DNA of 17,389 nt from Pseudomonadota bacterium (GTDB lineage Bacteria; Myxococcota; Myxococcia; Myxococcales; Anaeromyxobacteraceae). Made by a program: the position numbers and the translations under genes. The stretch is from the NCBI GenBank assembly GCA_023419875.1, contig JAEZXM010000010.1:1-17389 (forward strand), given 5' to 3'. This document shows positions 7,901 to 14,427 of this stretch, piece after piece (position 1 is the first letter of the stretch; each line of letters opens with the position of its first letter). Under the pieces are notes generated by a model. The model made no database searches. It was given only the letters and a program-made list of their open reading frames with translations, and was not told the DNA's origin.

Positions 7901-10243
7901 GCCGTCGAGACCTCGACCGGCGGGAGCGCGTCGGACGAGAACACGGTGATCCGGGCCGCGCGCCCGTACTTCGCGGGCGGGCGGTTCGAGGACGACTTCG
8001 ACGACGTCCGTCCTCCCTCGCCGGTCGAGTGGTGGAGCGAGCGGATCGTCTCCGGCACGGACGGCCTCGGCATCGTCGAGGGTTGCCACTACCAGTCGTC
8101 CGCCGCTGCGTACCGCTTCGGCTCATCGGCCACGACCTGCGGCGGCTCCTACGCGAACTCCGTCCAGAACCGGCTCGTGATGGGTGGCGACGCCGCCAGC
8201 GGGTTCGTGATCCCCGGGAACGGGTCGACCCTGGAGTTCCGGCTCTGGTACGACTTCGAGTCCTACTACGACGGGGCGGTGCTCCAGTACTCGACCGCCG
8301 GGCCGGACGGTCCCTGGACGACGATCCCCTCGAGCTCCACCGCCGGGAGTCCGTTCATCCAGACCGGCGGATACGACGGGACCAGCTATTCGCTCGGCTC
8401 CGCGTGGACCGGGCGGCAGGCGCCGGCCGACGGCGCCCTGCGCCCGGTGGTCGTGAACCTCGACGCGCTCGAAGGGCGCACCGCCTGGTTCGCCTGGCTC
8501 TTCCACACGGACTCGGTCATCACGCGTGAAGGGCTCTTCCTCGACGACGTCGTCTTGAACGGCACCGGGGGGACGTGCTCCACCACGCCCGTGCCCCCGG
8601 GAACGCCCTACCGGTTCCGCCTCACCGGGCTGCCGAGCACGGCGCGAGCGGACGACCTCCTCACGGTGACGATCCTGGCCGTGGACGAGAACAATCAGAC
8701 CGCCACCTCCTACGCGGGCACGGCCGCCCTCACGAGCGACGACCCGCAGGCGGTCCTGCCCGGAACCGTCACGTTCACCGCAGGTGTCGCCACTCCCCAG
8801 GTGCGGTTCCGGACCGTCGGGCGCCGGTACGTCACGGCGGTGGACACGTCGATCTCCGCCCTTCGCGGCACCGGCACCACCCAGATCACCGCCGGACCCG
8901 CCGCCGCGCTCGCGTTCCAGGTGCAGCCTCTGAACACGACCGCAGGGTGGATGCTCTACCCCGCGCCGAGCGTGTCCGTGCGCGACGCCTTCGGGAACGC
9001 GACGACCGAGGCGTCCCCGGTGTCTCTCGCGCTCGCCCCGAACGACGCCAGCGCCGTGCTGAACGGGACGACGTCCACGAGCGCGGTCTCCGGCGTCGCG
9101 TCGTTCACGGCCGTGTACGTGGAGCGGGCCGGCACCGGGTACCGACTCGTCGCGACCAGCCCGGGGCTCACTTCGGCAGAGAGCGAGCCCTTCTCCGTGG
9201 CGGCCGGAATGGTCCAGAGGATCGCGATCTCCTCGCAGCCGACGGCGGTTCGAGCCGGGGACTTCTTCTCCCCACCGCTCGCGGTGCAGCTCCAGGACCG
9301 GTACGGCAATCCGACGCAAGCCTCCGGCTCGATCTCGCTCAGCATCGCCAACGGGCCGCTCGACGGCCACGTCCTCGGGCAGACCACCCTCTGGGCGACG
9401 GACGGCATCGCGAACTTCGGCGGCGCCTGGCTGGACAAGGTGGGCACGTACCGCATCCTCGCGAGCGGGACGGGCCTGGGCACCGCCACGTCCGAGCTTA
9501 TCGACGTGAAGCCGGGCGATCCGCACCACGCCCGGTTCTCCGCCGCGCCGTCGATGGGGCAGGCCGCTGTTCCGTTCGGGATGCCGTTCACGGCGACGCT
9601 CCTCGACCCGTACGGAAACCAGTGCACCTCCGCCTCCTCACCGGACCTCACGCTCTACTTCGCGGGCGGCTCGGCCCACGCGGCGCTCCTCGGAGCGACC
9701 ACCGTCCGGCCGGTGAACGGGGTCGCGACCTTCGGGCAGGTGGGGTTCGACCGTCCGGGCGAGTTCACGGTGTACGTCGGCAGCCCCGGCATCGAGGGCG
9801 ACTTCACCAGCACCATCGTGGTGGAGCCCGGGCCGGTGACCGGCTATCGGCTCTCGGGTCCGTCGAGCGTGGCCGCGGGCGAGTCGATCACCATCCAGGC
9901 CGAGGCGCTCGACGCGTACGAACGTTTCGAGCCGTATCTCGGCACCGCCTGGATCCTGACGTCGGATCCGGCCGGGGAGGTGCCCGACGACGAGGTCACC
10001 TTCTCGAACGGCACCTCCGGGCCGCTCGCCGTCGTCCTCCGCACCACCGGCACGCAGCGAATCGTGATGCGCGACGCGGCCGGCAACGGCGTCGAGGGCT
10101 CCCTCACGCTGGAGGTGACGGACGGAGAGCCCCCGCCGGAGCCTGGCGGCGGCGGCTGCGGGAGCGGCGGCGCCGCCGGTGCGGGGTCTCTCCTCGCGGC
10201 GGGGCTCTGGCTGGCGATGCTCCGCCGGCGTCGCGGGAGCTGA
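4958..10243 (+). CDS. Giant secreted subtilisin-like (S8) protease with FN3, MAM-like and Ig-like repeats and MYXO-CTERM
   Basis: A 1761-residue exported serine protease. Residues 1-20 are a signal peptide (RSFAVVLAVACSLVAAAC) with a marginal lipobox at the Cys. Residues ~30-290 are a long prodomain resembling that of KP-43-type subtilases (GPIRAEWHEALAASGLRIVSY). The catalytic core has Asp310 (VSDSGLD), His358 (GHGT), oxyanion Asn474 (AAGNDG) and Ser602 (GTSHSTP), so it should be active. A beta-sandwich with TLAWTDAPG and NDLDLTV follows, then two FN3 modules (~808-1003), a MAM/immune-inhibitor-A-like module (~1005-1205, ending FLDDVVL), five Ig-like repeats (1218-1721) and a MYXO-CTERM tail (1730-1759). 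The ATG has AGGGGGGA upstream. The likely role is degradation of extracellular protein while displayed on the cell surface. The next gene converges only 6 bp away. Confidence 0.93.
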   Translation: MRSFAVVLAVACSLVAAACTVGPSTEGGETVGTHRVRASPEAARELVARGGAVIADYGGFQLLELPSGVLPSALEQPGVELRDDSVRILLNSGDLDTTSPAAAALAAELPADRVAPSLHLVQLAGPIRAEWHEALAASGLRIVSYVPHDAYLVYGPAANLDAFSEEIDPRVLQFRAAYTAPLKIDRALSGHDPGAYAVQLVEDPMVNGETLALVRSLATVEPRVDHALGYVNVVLRTDRAGAEALAARPDVVSVLEWSEPQLNDERQDMVLAGAISNGVPTGPGYLAWLTAKGFTQEQFDASGFGVDVSDSGLDNATDQPEHPGLYRHGNPTAGSRVVYARLEGTPHSGGTLQGCDGHGTLNAHVVGGYVGSSSAPFTDPQGFRYGLGVAPFVRLGSSVVFDPSYFTAPDYEDLQSRAYAAGMRISSNSWGASTSAYTSDAQRYDALVRDAQPTGSAVPAAGNQQMVIVFAAGNDGPYTGSVGSPATAKNVIAVGAAEGVQAFNGADGCGVGDSGANSAMDVIYFSSRGPTADGRIRPDLMAPGTHISGGVAQAPGQRGPPPAFPLGKALSCFAATGVCGGVSNNRFFPAGQEWYTASSGTSHSTPAVAGAAALLRQWSLNQGLPPPSPAMTKAYLANSTRHMTGEGANDSLLSRNQGMGMVDLGAAFDGTARLLRDQEAEDLFTASGQTRTFTGNIGDATRPFRVTLAWTDAPGATFGAAWVNDLDLTVEVNGLLYRGNVFSGATSITGGAATPRDNLESVFLPAGVTGPFTVRVTAATIAGDGVPGNATALDQDFALVVWNECAETPPASPQGVSAAPAGDNAISISWNAVPGATGYQVHRGPSAAGPWTFAGSPAAPPFVDAGRSGGTTYHYQVRARRDCAASAPAVASATATGACLLPPAFGGLQSAASTGGITCADFLTWTAATPSCGGAVTYDVFRGVPGFTPGPSNRIATGIAGTTFTDQGDLVSGTLYGYVVRAVETSTGGSASDENTVIRAARPYFAGGRFEDDFDDVRPPSPVEWWSERIVSGTDGLGIVEGCHYQSSAAAYRFGSSATTCGGSYANSVQNRLVMGGDAASGFVIPGNGSTLEFRLWYDFESYYDGAVLQYSTAGPDGPWTTIPSSSTAGSPFIQTGGYDGTSYSLGSAWTGRQAPADGALRPVVVNLDALEGRTAWFAWLFHTDSVITREGLFLDDVVLNGTGGTCSTTPVPPGTPYRFRLTGLPSTARADDLLTVTILAVDENNQTATSYAGTAALTSDDPQAVLPGTVTFTAGVATPQVRFRTVGRRYVTAVDTSISALRGTGTTQITAGPAAALAFQVQPLNTTAGWMLYPAPSVSVRDAFGNATTEASPVSLALAPNDASAVLNGTTSTSAVSGVASFTAVYVERAGTGYRLVATSPGLTSAESEPFSVAAGMVQRIAISSQPTAVRAGDFFSPPLAVQLQDRYGNPTQASGSISLSIANGPLDGHVLGQTTLWATDGIANFGGAWLDKVGTYRILASGTGLGTATSELIDVKPGDPHHARFSAAPSMGQAAVPFGMPFTATLLDPYGNQCTSASSPDLTLYFAGGSAHAALLGATTVRPVNGVATFGQVGFDRPGEFTVYVGSPGIEGDFTSTIVVEPGPVTGYRLSGPSSVAAGESITIQAEALDAYERFEPYLGTAWILTSDPAGEVPDDEVTFSNGTSGPLAVVLRTTGTQRIVMRDAAGNGVEGSLTLEVTDGEPPPEPGGGGCGSGGAAGAGSLLAAGLWLAMLRRRRGS
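8609..10120 (+). repeat. Five tandem Ig-like (Big/filamin-like) repeats in the protease
   Basis: Five units of about 96-105 residues start at residues 1218, 1314, 1419, 1522 and 1626. Units 2-4 share the pattern (V/L)xD-x-(F/Y)GN (VRDAFGN, LQDRYGN, LLDPYGN), with weaker forms in unit 1 (VDENNQ) and unit 5 (ALDAYER). Units 1-4 then share a G(V/I)A-x-F-like strand (GVATPQVRF, GVASFTAVY, GIANFGGAW, GVATFGQVG) and a RxG-Y-type final strand before a PG or AG linker. The units are clearly diverged, so this is an old duplication array rather than a recent DNA-level expansion. Such repeats normally act as rigid spacers or adhesive stalks. Confidence 0.8.
10145..10240 (+). other. MYXO-CTERM sorting tail of the protease
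   Basis: Residues 1730-1761 read GGGGCGSGG, then a hydrophobic helix (GSLLAAGLWLAML), then RRRRGS. This tripartite Gly-Cys / helix / Arg-cluster arrangement is the MYXO-CTERM signal, known in Myxococcota to be processed by a myxosortase and to place proteins on the cell surface. The single Cys (residue 1734) is the expected modified residue. No myxosortase gene is visible in the window. Confidence 0.85.
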
Positions 10244-10249
10244 GCGCGA

Positions 10250-11158
10250 TCAGCGCGGCACGCAGGCCGAGAGCACGAACTGAGGTGCTTCGATGAAGGC
10301 GGAGTTGCCCTGCGAACGCGCGGAGGCCGCTGCCAGGGCGAGCGACGCCTCCTGGCAGCGCCCGGCGCGGGCGAGGGTGGTCGCCTCCCATGCGGGCCAG
10401 TTCGGCACCTGGGGCTGGAGCTCGGCGGCCGCGTGGAAGAGCGGGGCCGCCTCGGCGAACGCGTTGCGCTCGTAGCGCACCCTGCCGAGCCCTCCGAAGT
10501 CATCCGCCCGACCTCGGATCGCCACGGCCACGAGGTACGTCCGCTCGTCGTGTGCTCGATTTGCGATGACGATGCGGGCGAGCAGGAGCCCGAGGGCGAC
10601 GAAGAAGGCCAGGAAGGCAACGATCGCGATCGCGGGGACCGGAGACGGCGGGACGGTCGGTTCGCCCTCGGTCGCCTCGGGCGCCGCGCCACCCCGCTTC
10701 CACCCCAGCACGGACGCGAGGTACGCGATCACGGCGGGCGCGAGGAGCAGCCGCGCCGCGAGGCTGCGTGCCCGGGCCTCGGCCGGCTGCCGGCCCGTCC
10801 AGCGACGATCCTCTCCGACGGCGGCGGCGACCGCGCAGAGGAACGCGATCGCGAGGACGAGCGGCAGCGAGATCCCTTTCCCCACCGAGACGGGACCCCC
10901 CACCGCGAGCGGCACGGTCGCGAGCACCGCCAGGACCACGACGAGCAGGGTCGCACGGCGGAACACGACGACGTGCCGCGCTCGCTCCGCCGGGTGCGCC
11001 TCCGGGTCGAGCCTGCGGAGCCCGCCCGCGGCTACGTGGGCTCCGATGGCCGCGAGGCCATAGGCGATCGGCACCGAGAGGAGGGCCGCGGCGAAGGGGA
11101 GCCAGATCACCCACGCAGGAAGGACCTGGCGGACGGCCTCGAGGGAAGCGGGGGTCAT
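10250..11158 (-). CDS. Multi-pass membrane protein with TPR-like C-terminal tail
   Basis: A 302-residue protein with about five hydrophobic segments, near residues 13-40, 68-89, 97-116, 133-152 and 173-200. An apparently soluble tail follows, in which about 225-285 resemble one to two TPR units (RYERNAFAEAAPLFHAAAEL, then WEATTLARAGRCQEASLAL). I do not recognise a named family. The architecture suggests an inner-membrane protein presenting a small protein-interaction domain. I chose the ATG at 11158; an in-frame GTG at 11176 is possible, and neither has a clear Shine-Dalgarno sequence. It lies 63 bp downstream of the sugar dehydrogenase on the same strand, so the two could be co-transcribed. 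Its stop is 6 bp from the protease stop, leaving no room for a normal terminator. Confidence 0.8.
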   Translation of the reverse strand: MTPASLEAVRQVLPAWVIWLPFAAALLSVPIAYGLAAIGAHVAAGGLRRLDPEAHPAERARHVVVFRRATLLVVVLAVLATVPLAVGGPVSVGKGISLPLVLAIAFLCAVAAAVGEDRRWTGRQPAEARARSLAARLLLAPAVIAYLASVLGWKRGGAAPEATEGEPTVPPSPVPAIAIVAFLAFFVALGLLLARIVIANRAHDERTYLVAVAIRGRADDFGGLGRVRYERNAFAEAAPLFHAAAELQPQVPNWPAWEATTLARAGRCQEASLALAAASARSQGNSAFIEAPQFVLSACVPR

Positions 11159-11221
11159 GGGGGCCCAAGGATACACGGGCCGCCCCGGAGGGTGGAGATC
11201 GGCGAGGGCGCAGGCCGGTTC

Positions 11222-12418
11222 CTAGCGCTCCGGCTCGATCCGCAGGAGCTTCCCCCGTTTCGAGTCGGTGAGGAGGTAGAGCGCGCCGTCCGGCCCCTGC
11301 TTCACGTCGCGGAGCCGCTCGCCGAGGTCCCGCAGGAGGCGCTCCTCGCCGACCACCCTGTCGCCCTCGAGCACGAGCCGGATGAGCGCCTGCCCGGAGA
11401 GGGCACCGACGAGGAGGTTCCCCTTCCACTCGGGGAAGAGGTCGCCCGTGTACACGACCAGGCTCGACGGCGAGATCACCGGATCCCAGTAGTAGACGGG
11501 CTGCTCCATGCCGGGGGCCTGCGTCGAGGCGTGGATGGCGGAGCCCGAGTACTCCTCTCCGTAGCCGATCGTCGGCCAGCCGTAGTCCTTGCCGACCTCG
11601 ACCAGGTTGAGCTCGTCGCCGCCCTGCGGCCCCATCTCCACCGCCCAGAGCCGGCCTTTCCCGTCGAGCGCCGCCCCGAGGACGTTGCGGTGGCCGAGGG
11701 TCCAGATCTCCGGGCGCGCGCCCTTCTTCCCTGCGAACGGGTTGCCCTCGGGAACGGCGCCGTCCGGGCGGATGCGGACGACCTTGCCGATGTGGCTCGC
11801 CAGATCCTGGGCCTGCCTCCGGCCCGCCAGGATGGACCGGTCACCCAGCGTCACGAGCAAGGTCCCGTCCGGACGGAACACGATCCGGCCGCCCGCGTGC
11901 GCGGAGGAGTCGAGCGTCGGCATCATCCGGAAGATCACCTGCACGCCCTCGACCCGCGGCCGGTCGCCGAGCACGAGCTTCCCGCGCGCCACCGCCAGCC
12001 CGTTCCCGCCCTCCCGCGGCTCGTAGTACGACCAGTAGACGAGCCCCGTGCGCCCGTGGTCCGGGCCGAGCACCACGTCGAGCAGACCGCCCTGGCCGCG
12101 GCCGTCCACGCGGGGCAGACCGGCGACGGACGCCATCTTTCCGCCCGGACCGATGACCTGGAGCCGGCCCTCGTGCTTCTCCGTGACGAGCATCCGCCCG
12201 TCCGGGAGAAAGGCGAGCGCCCAGGGAAGCGCGAGGCCGCCGGCGACCTCCGTGACCCGAAGTCGTGTCCGGGTGGTGACCTTCTGCGCGCGCGTCTGCC
12301 CGGGGAAGGCCGGCCGGAACTCGGGGACGTTGGGCGGTTCCGTCTCCGCGGACTCGGCGAAGGTGGACCCGGCGAGGAGGGCGAGGGTGAGCGCGGTGGT
12401 GGTTCGGGCGAGGGGCAT
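11222..12418 (-). CDS. Periplasmic PQQ-dependent sugar (aldose) dehydrogenase-like protein
   Basis: A 398-residue protein of the soluble glucose/sorbosone dehydrogenase family (six-bladed propeller; E. coli YliI-like). Residues 1-21 are a signal peptide (ALTLALLAGSTFA, cut near AES). Family motifs in order: LPWALAFLPDGRMLVTEK (64-81), QGGLLDVVLGPD (109-120), HAGGRIVF (174-181, His174 being the likely catalytic base), LGHRN (241-245), GPQGGDELN (263-271) and DYGWPTIGYG (278-287). Known members oxidise aldoses in the periplasm using PQQ and Ca2+. The position before GPQGGDE is Met262, where E. coli-type enzymes usually have His (EHGPRGGDE), so cofactor or substrate contacts may differ. No PQQ synthesis genes are visible. 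The upstream neighbour is divergent, and the membrane protein gene lies downstream. Confidence 0.88.
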   Translation of the reverse strand: MPLARTTTALTLALLAGSTFAESAETEPPNVPEFRPAFPGQTRAQKVTTRTRLRVTEVAGGLALPWALAFLPDGRMLVTEKHEGRLQVIGPGGKMASVAGLPRVDGRGQGGLLDVVLGPDHGRTGLVYWSYYEPREGGNGLAVARGKLVLGDRPRVEGVQVIFRMMPTLDSSAHAGGRIVFRPDGTLLVTLGDRSILAGRRQAQDLASHIGKVVRIRPDGAVPEGNPFAGKKGARPEIWTLGHRNVLGAALDGKGRLWAVEMGPQGGDELNLVEVGKDYGWPTIGYGEEYSGSAIHASTQAPGMEQPVYYWDPVISPSSLVVYTGDLFPEWKGNLLVGALSGQALIRLVLEGDRVVGEERLLRDLGERLRDVKQGPDGALYLLTDSKRGKLLRIEPER

Positions 12419-12522
12419 GCCCGAGTCTTAGCGAGCGATCGTCCCGACGGCTTTGCCGACAGGGCGGGGTCCCGATGCTGCCGCCCGCACCCGCGGGCCA
12501 CACCTTCCCGGAAGGAGGCGCC

Positions 12523-12786
12523 ATGGCGAACGAGCAGATCGGAGACCGGCCCCTCACGGCCACGGTTGCGGAGCAGCTCCAGCAAAAGCAAGAGGTTCTC
12601 CCCCGACTCGAGGAAGCCGGCCCCTGGCTGCGCGAGTGGGGCCGCGTGCTCGTGCTCCCGGCGGCGGCCGCGGCCGGCCTGGTGCTCGGGCTCCTCGCCG
12701 GGCCCCGCAAGAAGGGCATGCCGGTGATGGTCCCGCTCCTCGCAGGTTGGCTCGTCTGGAGGCGCTTCTCGGCCCAGAAAGGCTGA
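12523..12786 (+). CDS. Small membrane protein (87 aa), unknown function
   Basis: The start is fixed by AAGGAGG at 12512-12518, four bases before the ATG; an in-frame ATG at 12475 lacks such a site. Residues ~1-45 are hydrophilic and probably helical (TVAEQLQQKQEVLPRLEEAG). They are followed by two hydrophobic stretches, about 46-64 (VLVLPAAAAAGLVLGLLAG) and 69-80 (MPVMVPLLAGWLVW), separated by the positive turn PRKKG, with a basic end. This suggests a helical hairpin in the inner membrane with a cytoplasmic N-terminus and loop orientation set by the positive residues. I do not recognise the family. It precedes the kinase gene by 84 bp on the same strand and may share a transcript, although a dyad lies between them. 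Confidence 0.75.
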   Translation: MANEQIGDRPLTATVAEQLQQKQEVLPRLEEAGPWLREWGRVLVLPAAAAAGLVLGLLAGPRKKGMPVMVPLLAGWLVWRRFSAQKG

Positions 12787-12832
12787 GCGCCCCCCCACCA
12801 CAGGGCACCCCGAACCGGAGGCGCCCCGAGCT

Positions 12833-12855
12833 GCGCCAGCGCCTTATCCTGGCGC
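12833..12855. promoter_or_regulatory. Perfect dyad just upstream of the kinase-lyase pair
   Basis: GCGCCAG (12833-12839) and CTGGCGC (12849-12855) are perfectly complementary around the 9-base spacer CGCCTTATC. The right arm GGCGC can also pair with an overlapping second left arm, GCGCC (12839-12843), giving two mutually exclusive stems. The element ends four bases before the Shine-Dalgarno sequence GGGAGG (12860-12865) of the kinase gene. It could be an operator, a translational control hairpin or a weak terminator for the upstream small gene. Confidence 0.4.
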
Positions 12856-12870
12856 GTCCGGGAGGCGCCC

Positions 12871-14415
12871 GTGCCGGACGAGCCGCACATCCTGGCGATC
12901 GACCTCGGCACCTCCGCGGTGAAGCTCGCGCTCGTCTCGGCGCGCGGCCGGATCGCCGCCTTCGAGAGCCGTTCGCTCGAGGTGAACCTCGTCGACGGCG
13001 GCGGCGCGGAGCAGGACCCGGCGGACTGGTGGGCGGCGATCCGCGACGGCACCCGGGCGCTCCTCGCGGCGGGCGCCGTCGCCCCGGAGCGCGTCCAGGC
13101 CGTGGGGATCGGCGCGCAGTGGTCCGGGACCGTGGCGGTGGACGCGGCCGGCGAACCGCTCCACCCGGCGATCCTCTGGATGGACTCGCGCGGCGCTCCC
13201 TTCGTGCGGGAGCTCACCGGCGGACCGATCCGGCTCCAGGGCTACGGCATCGACAAGCTCCTCGCGTGGCTCGGTCCGACGGGCGGCATCCCGCAGCACG
13301 GGGGCAAGGACGCGATCGCCCACGTGCTGTGGCTCCGGCGGGCGCGCCCCGAGATCTACGCCGCCGCCCACCGTTTCCTGGAGCCCGCGGACTGGATCGG
13401 CGCGCGCCTCACCGGCGTCCAGGCAACGACGCCCGCCACCATCACCCTCCACTGGCTCACCGACAACCGGGACCTCGGCCGCGTGCGGTATCACCCCGGC
13501 CTCCTCGCCCGCGCCGGGATGGATCCGGCGAGGCTTCCGCCGATCCTCCCGGCCGGCAGCGTGCTCGGGCCGCTCCGGCCCGAGGTGGCGCGCGAGCTCG
13601 GGCTCGGCCCGGGCGTGAAGGTCGTCGCGGGGTCGCCGGACATCCCGGTGGCCGCGGTCGGCGCGGGGGGCGTGGGCGATGGCGAGGCCCACGTCTCGCT
13701 CGGCAGCTCGTCCTGGCTCTGCTGCCACGTCCCGCGCAAGAGGACCGACCTCCTGCGGAACATGGCCGCGCTCCCGTCGGCGATCCCCGGGCGCTATCTG
13801 CTGGTGAACGAGCAGGAGAACGCGGGCGCCTGCGTCGCCTGGCTCCGGGATCTGCTCCTTCCCGGCGGCAGCCTGGCCGACGTCGACGCGCTCGCCGCCG
13901 CCGCGCCGCCGGGCGCCGGCGGCGTGCGCTTCGCGCCGTGGCTCAACGGGGAGCGCTCGCCGGTGGACGACCACGCGGTGCGCGGCGGGTTCCTCCGCCT
14001 CGGCCTCGACACCGGCCGGGCCCACCTCGCCCGCGCCGTGCTCGAGGGCGTGGCGCTCAACACGCGCTGGCTGCTCCGGGGCGTGGAGCGGTTCGTCGGC
14101 CGGCGCCTCGGGCCGATCCGCGCCATCGGCGGCGGGGCGCGCTCCGACGCCTGGTGCCGGATCTACGCCGACGTGCTCCAGCGGCCCATCCTTCCGCTCG
14201 AGGATCCCGTGCGCGCGAACGCCCGCGGCGCCGCCCTGCTCGCCTCCGCGGCCATGGGCTGGATCCGCGTGGACGAGATCCCCGGGCTCGTCCCGGTGGC
14301 CCGGCGGTTCGACCCCGACCCGGCGCTCGGGTCGCTGTACGCTTCGGCGGAGCGCGAGCTGGTGCGCGCGTTCGGCGAGGCGCGGCGCCGGGCGCGGCGA
14401 CTCGGCCGCTCGTAG
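12871..14415 (+). CDS. FGGY-family carbohydrate/polyol kinase (xylulokinase-like, divergent)
   Basis: A 514-residue ATP-dependent kinase of the FGGY family, the usual length. GTG is the start, with GGGAGG five bases upstream. Motifs: the first phosphate loop ILAIDLGTSAVKLAL (7-21), HPAILWMDSRG (~91-101), the glycine-rich segment with likely catalytic Asp257 (AGSPDIPVAAVGAG), VSLGSSSW, and the ATP-site stretch IRAIGGGARSDAWCRIYADVL near residue 420. In xylulokinases the substrate loop usually reads GQMHG; here the matching position reads GAQWSG, so the substrate is probably not plain D-xylulose. It is cytosolic. The S1P-lyase-like gene starts 12 bp after its stop, implying one transcript and linked function. 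The substrate is unassigned. Confidence 0.9.
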   Translation: MPDEPHILAIDLGTSAVKLALVSARGRIAAFESRSLEVNLVDGGGAEQDPADWWAAIRDGTRALLAAGAVAPERVQAVGIGAQWSGTVAVDAAGEPLHPAILWMDSRGAPFVRELTGGPIRLQGYGIDKLLAWLGPTGGIPQHGGKDAIAHVLWLRRARPEIYAAAHRFLEPADWIGARLTGVQATTPATITLHWLTDNRDLGRVRYHPGLLARAGMDPARLPPILPAGSVLGPLRPEVARELGLGPGVKVVAGSPDIPVAAVGAGGVGDGEAHVSLGSSSWLCCHVPRKRTDLLRNMAALPSAIPGRYLLVNEQENAGACVAWLRDLLLPGGSLADVDALAAAAPPGAGGVRFAPWLNGERSPVDDHAVRGGFLRLGLDTGRAHLARAVLEGVALNTRWLLRGVERFVGRRLGPIRAIGGGARSDAWCRIYADVLQRPILPLEDPVRANARGAALLASAAMGWIRVDEIPGLVPVARRFDPDPALGSLYASAERELVRAFGEARRRARRLGRS

Positions 14416-14427
14416 GGAGGAGGGTCG

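Noticed and set aside
4835..8089. A 1084-codon minus-strand open frame opposite the protease
   Set aside because: The composition (Arg, Gly, Val, His-rich, no domains) is typical of an antisense shadow in very GC-rich DNA, and the plus-strand protease has clear catalytic motifs.
10239..10254. Hairpin GCTGA/TCAGC as a bidirectional terminator
   Set aside because: Only five base pairs, no T-tract, and it overlaps both stop codons; too weak to call a terminator.
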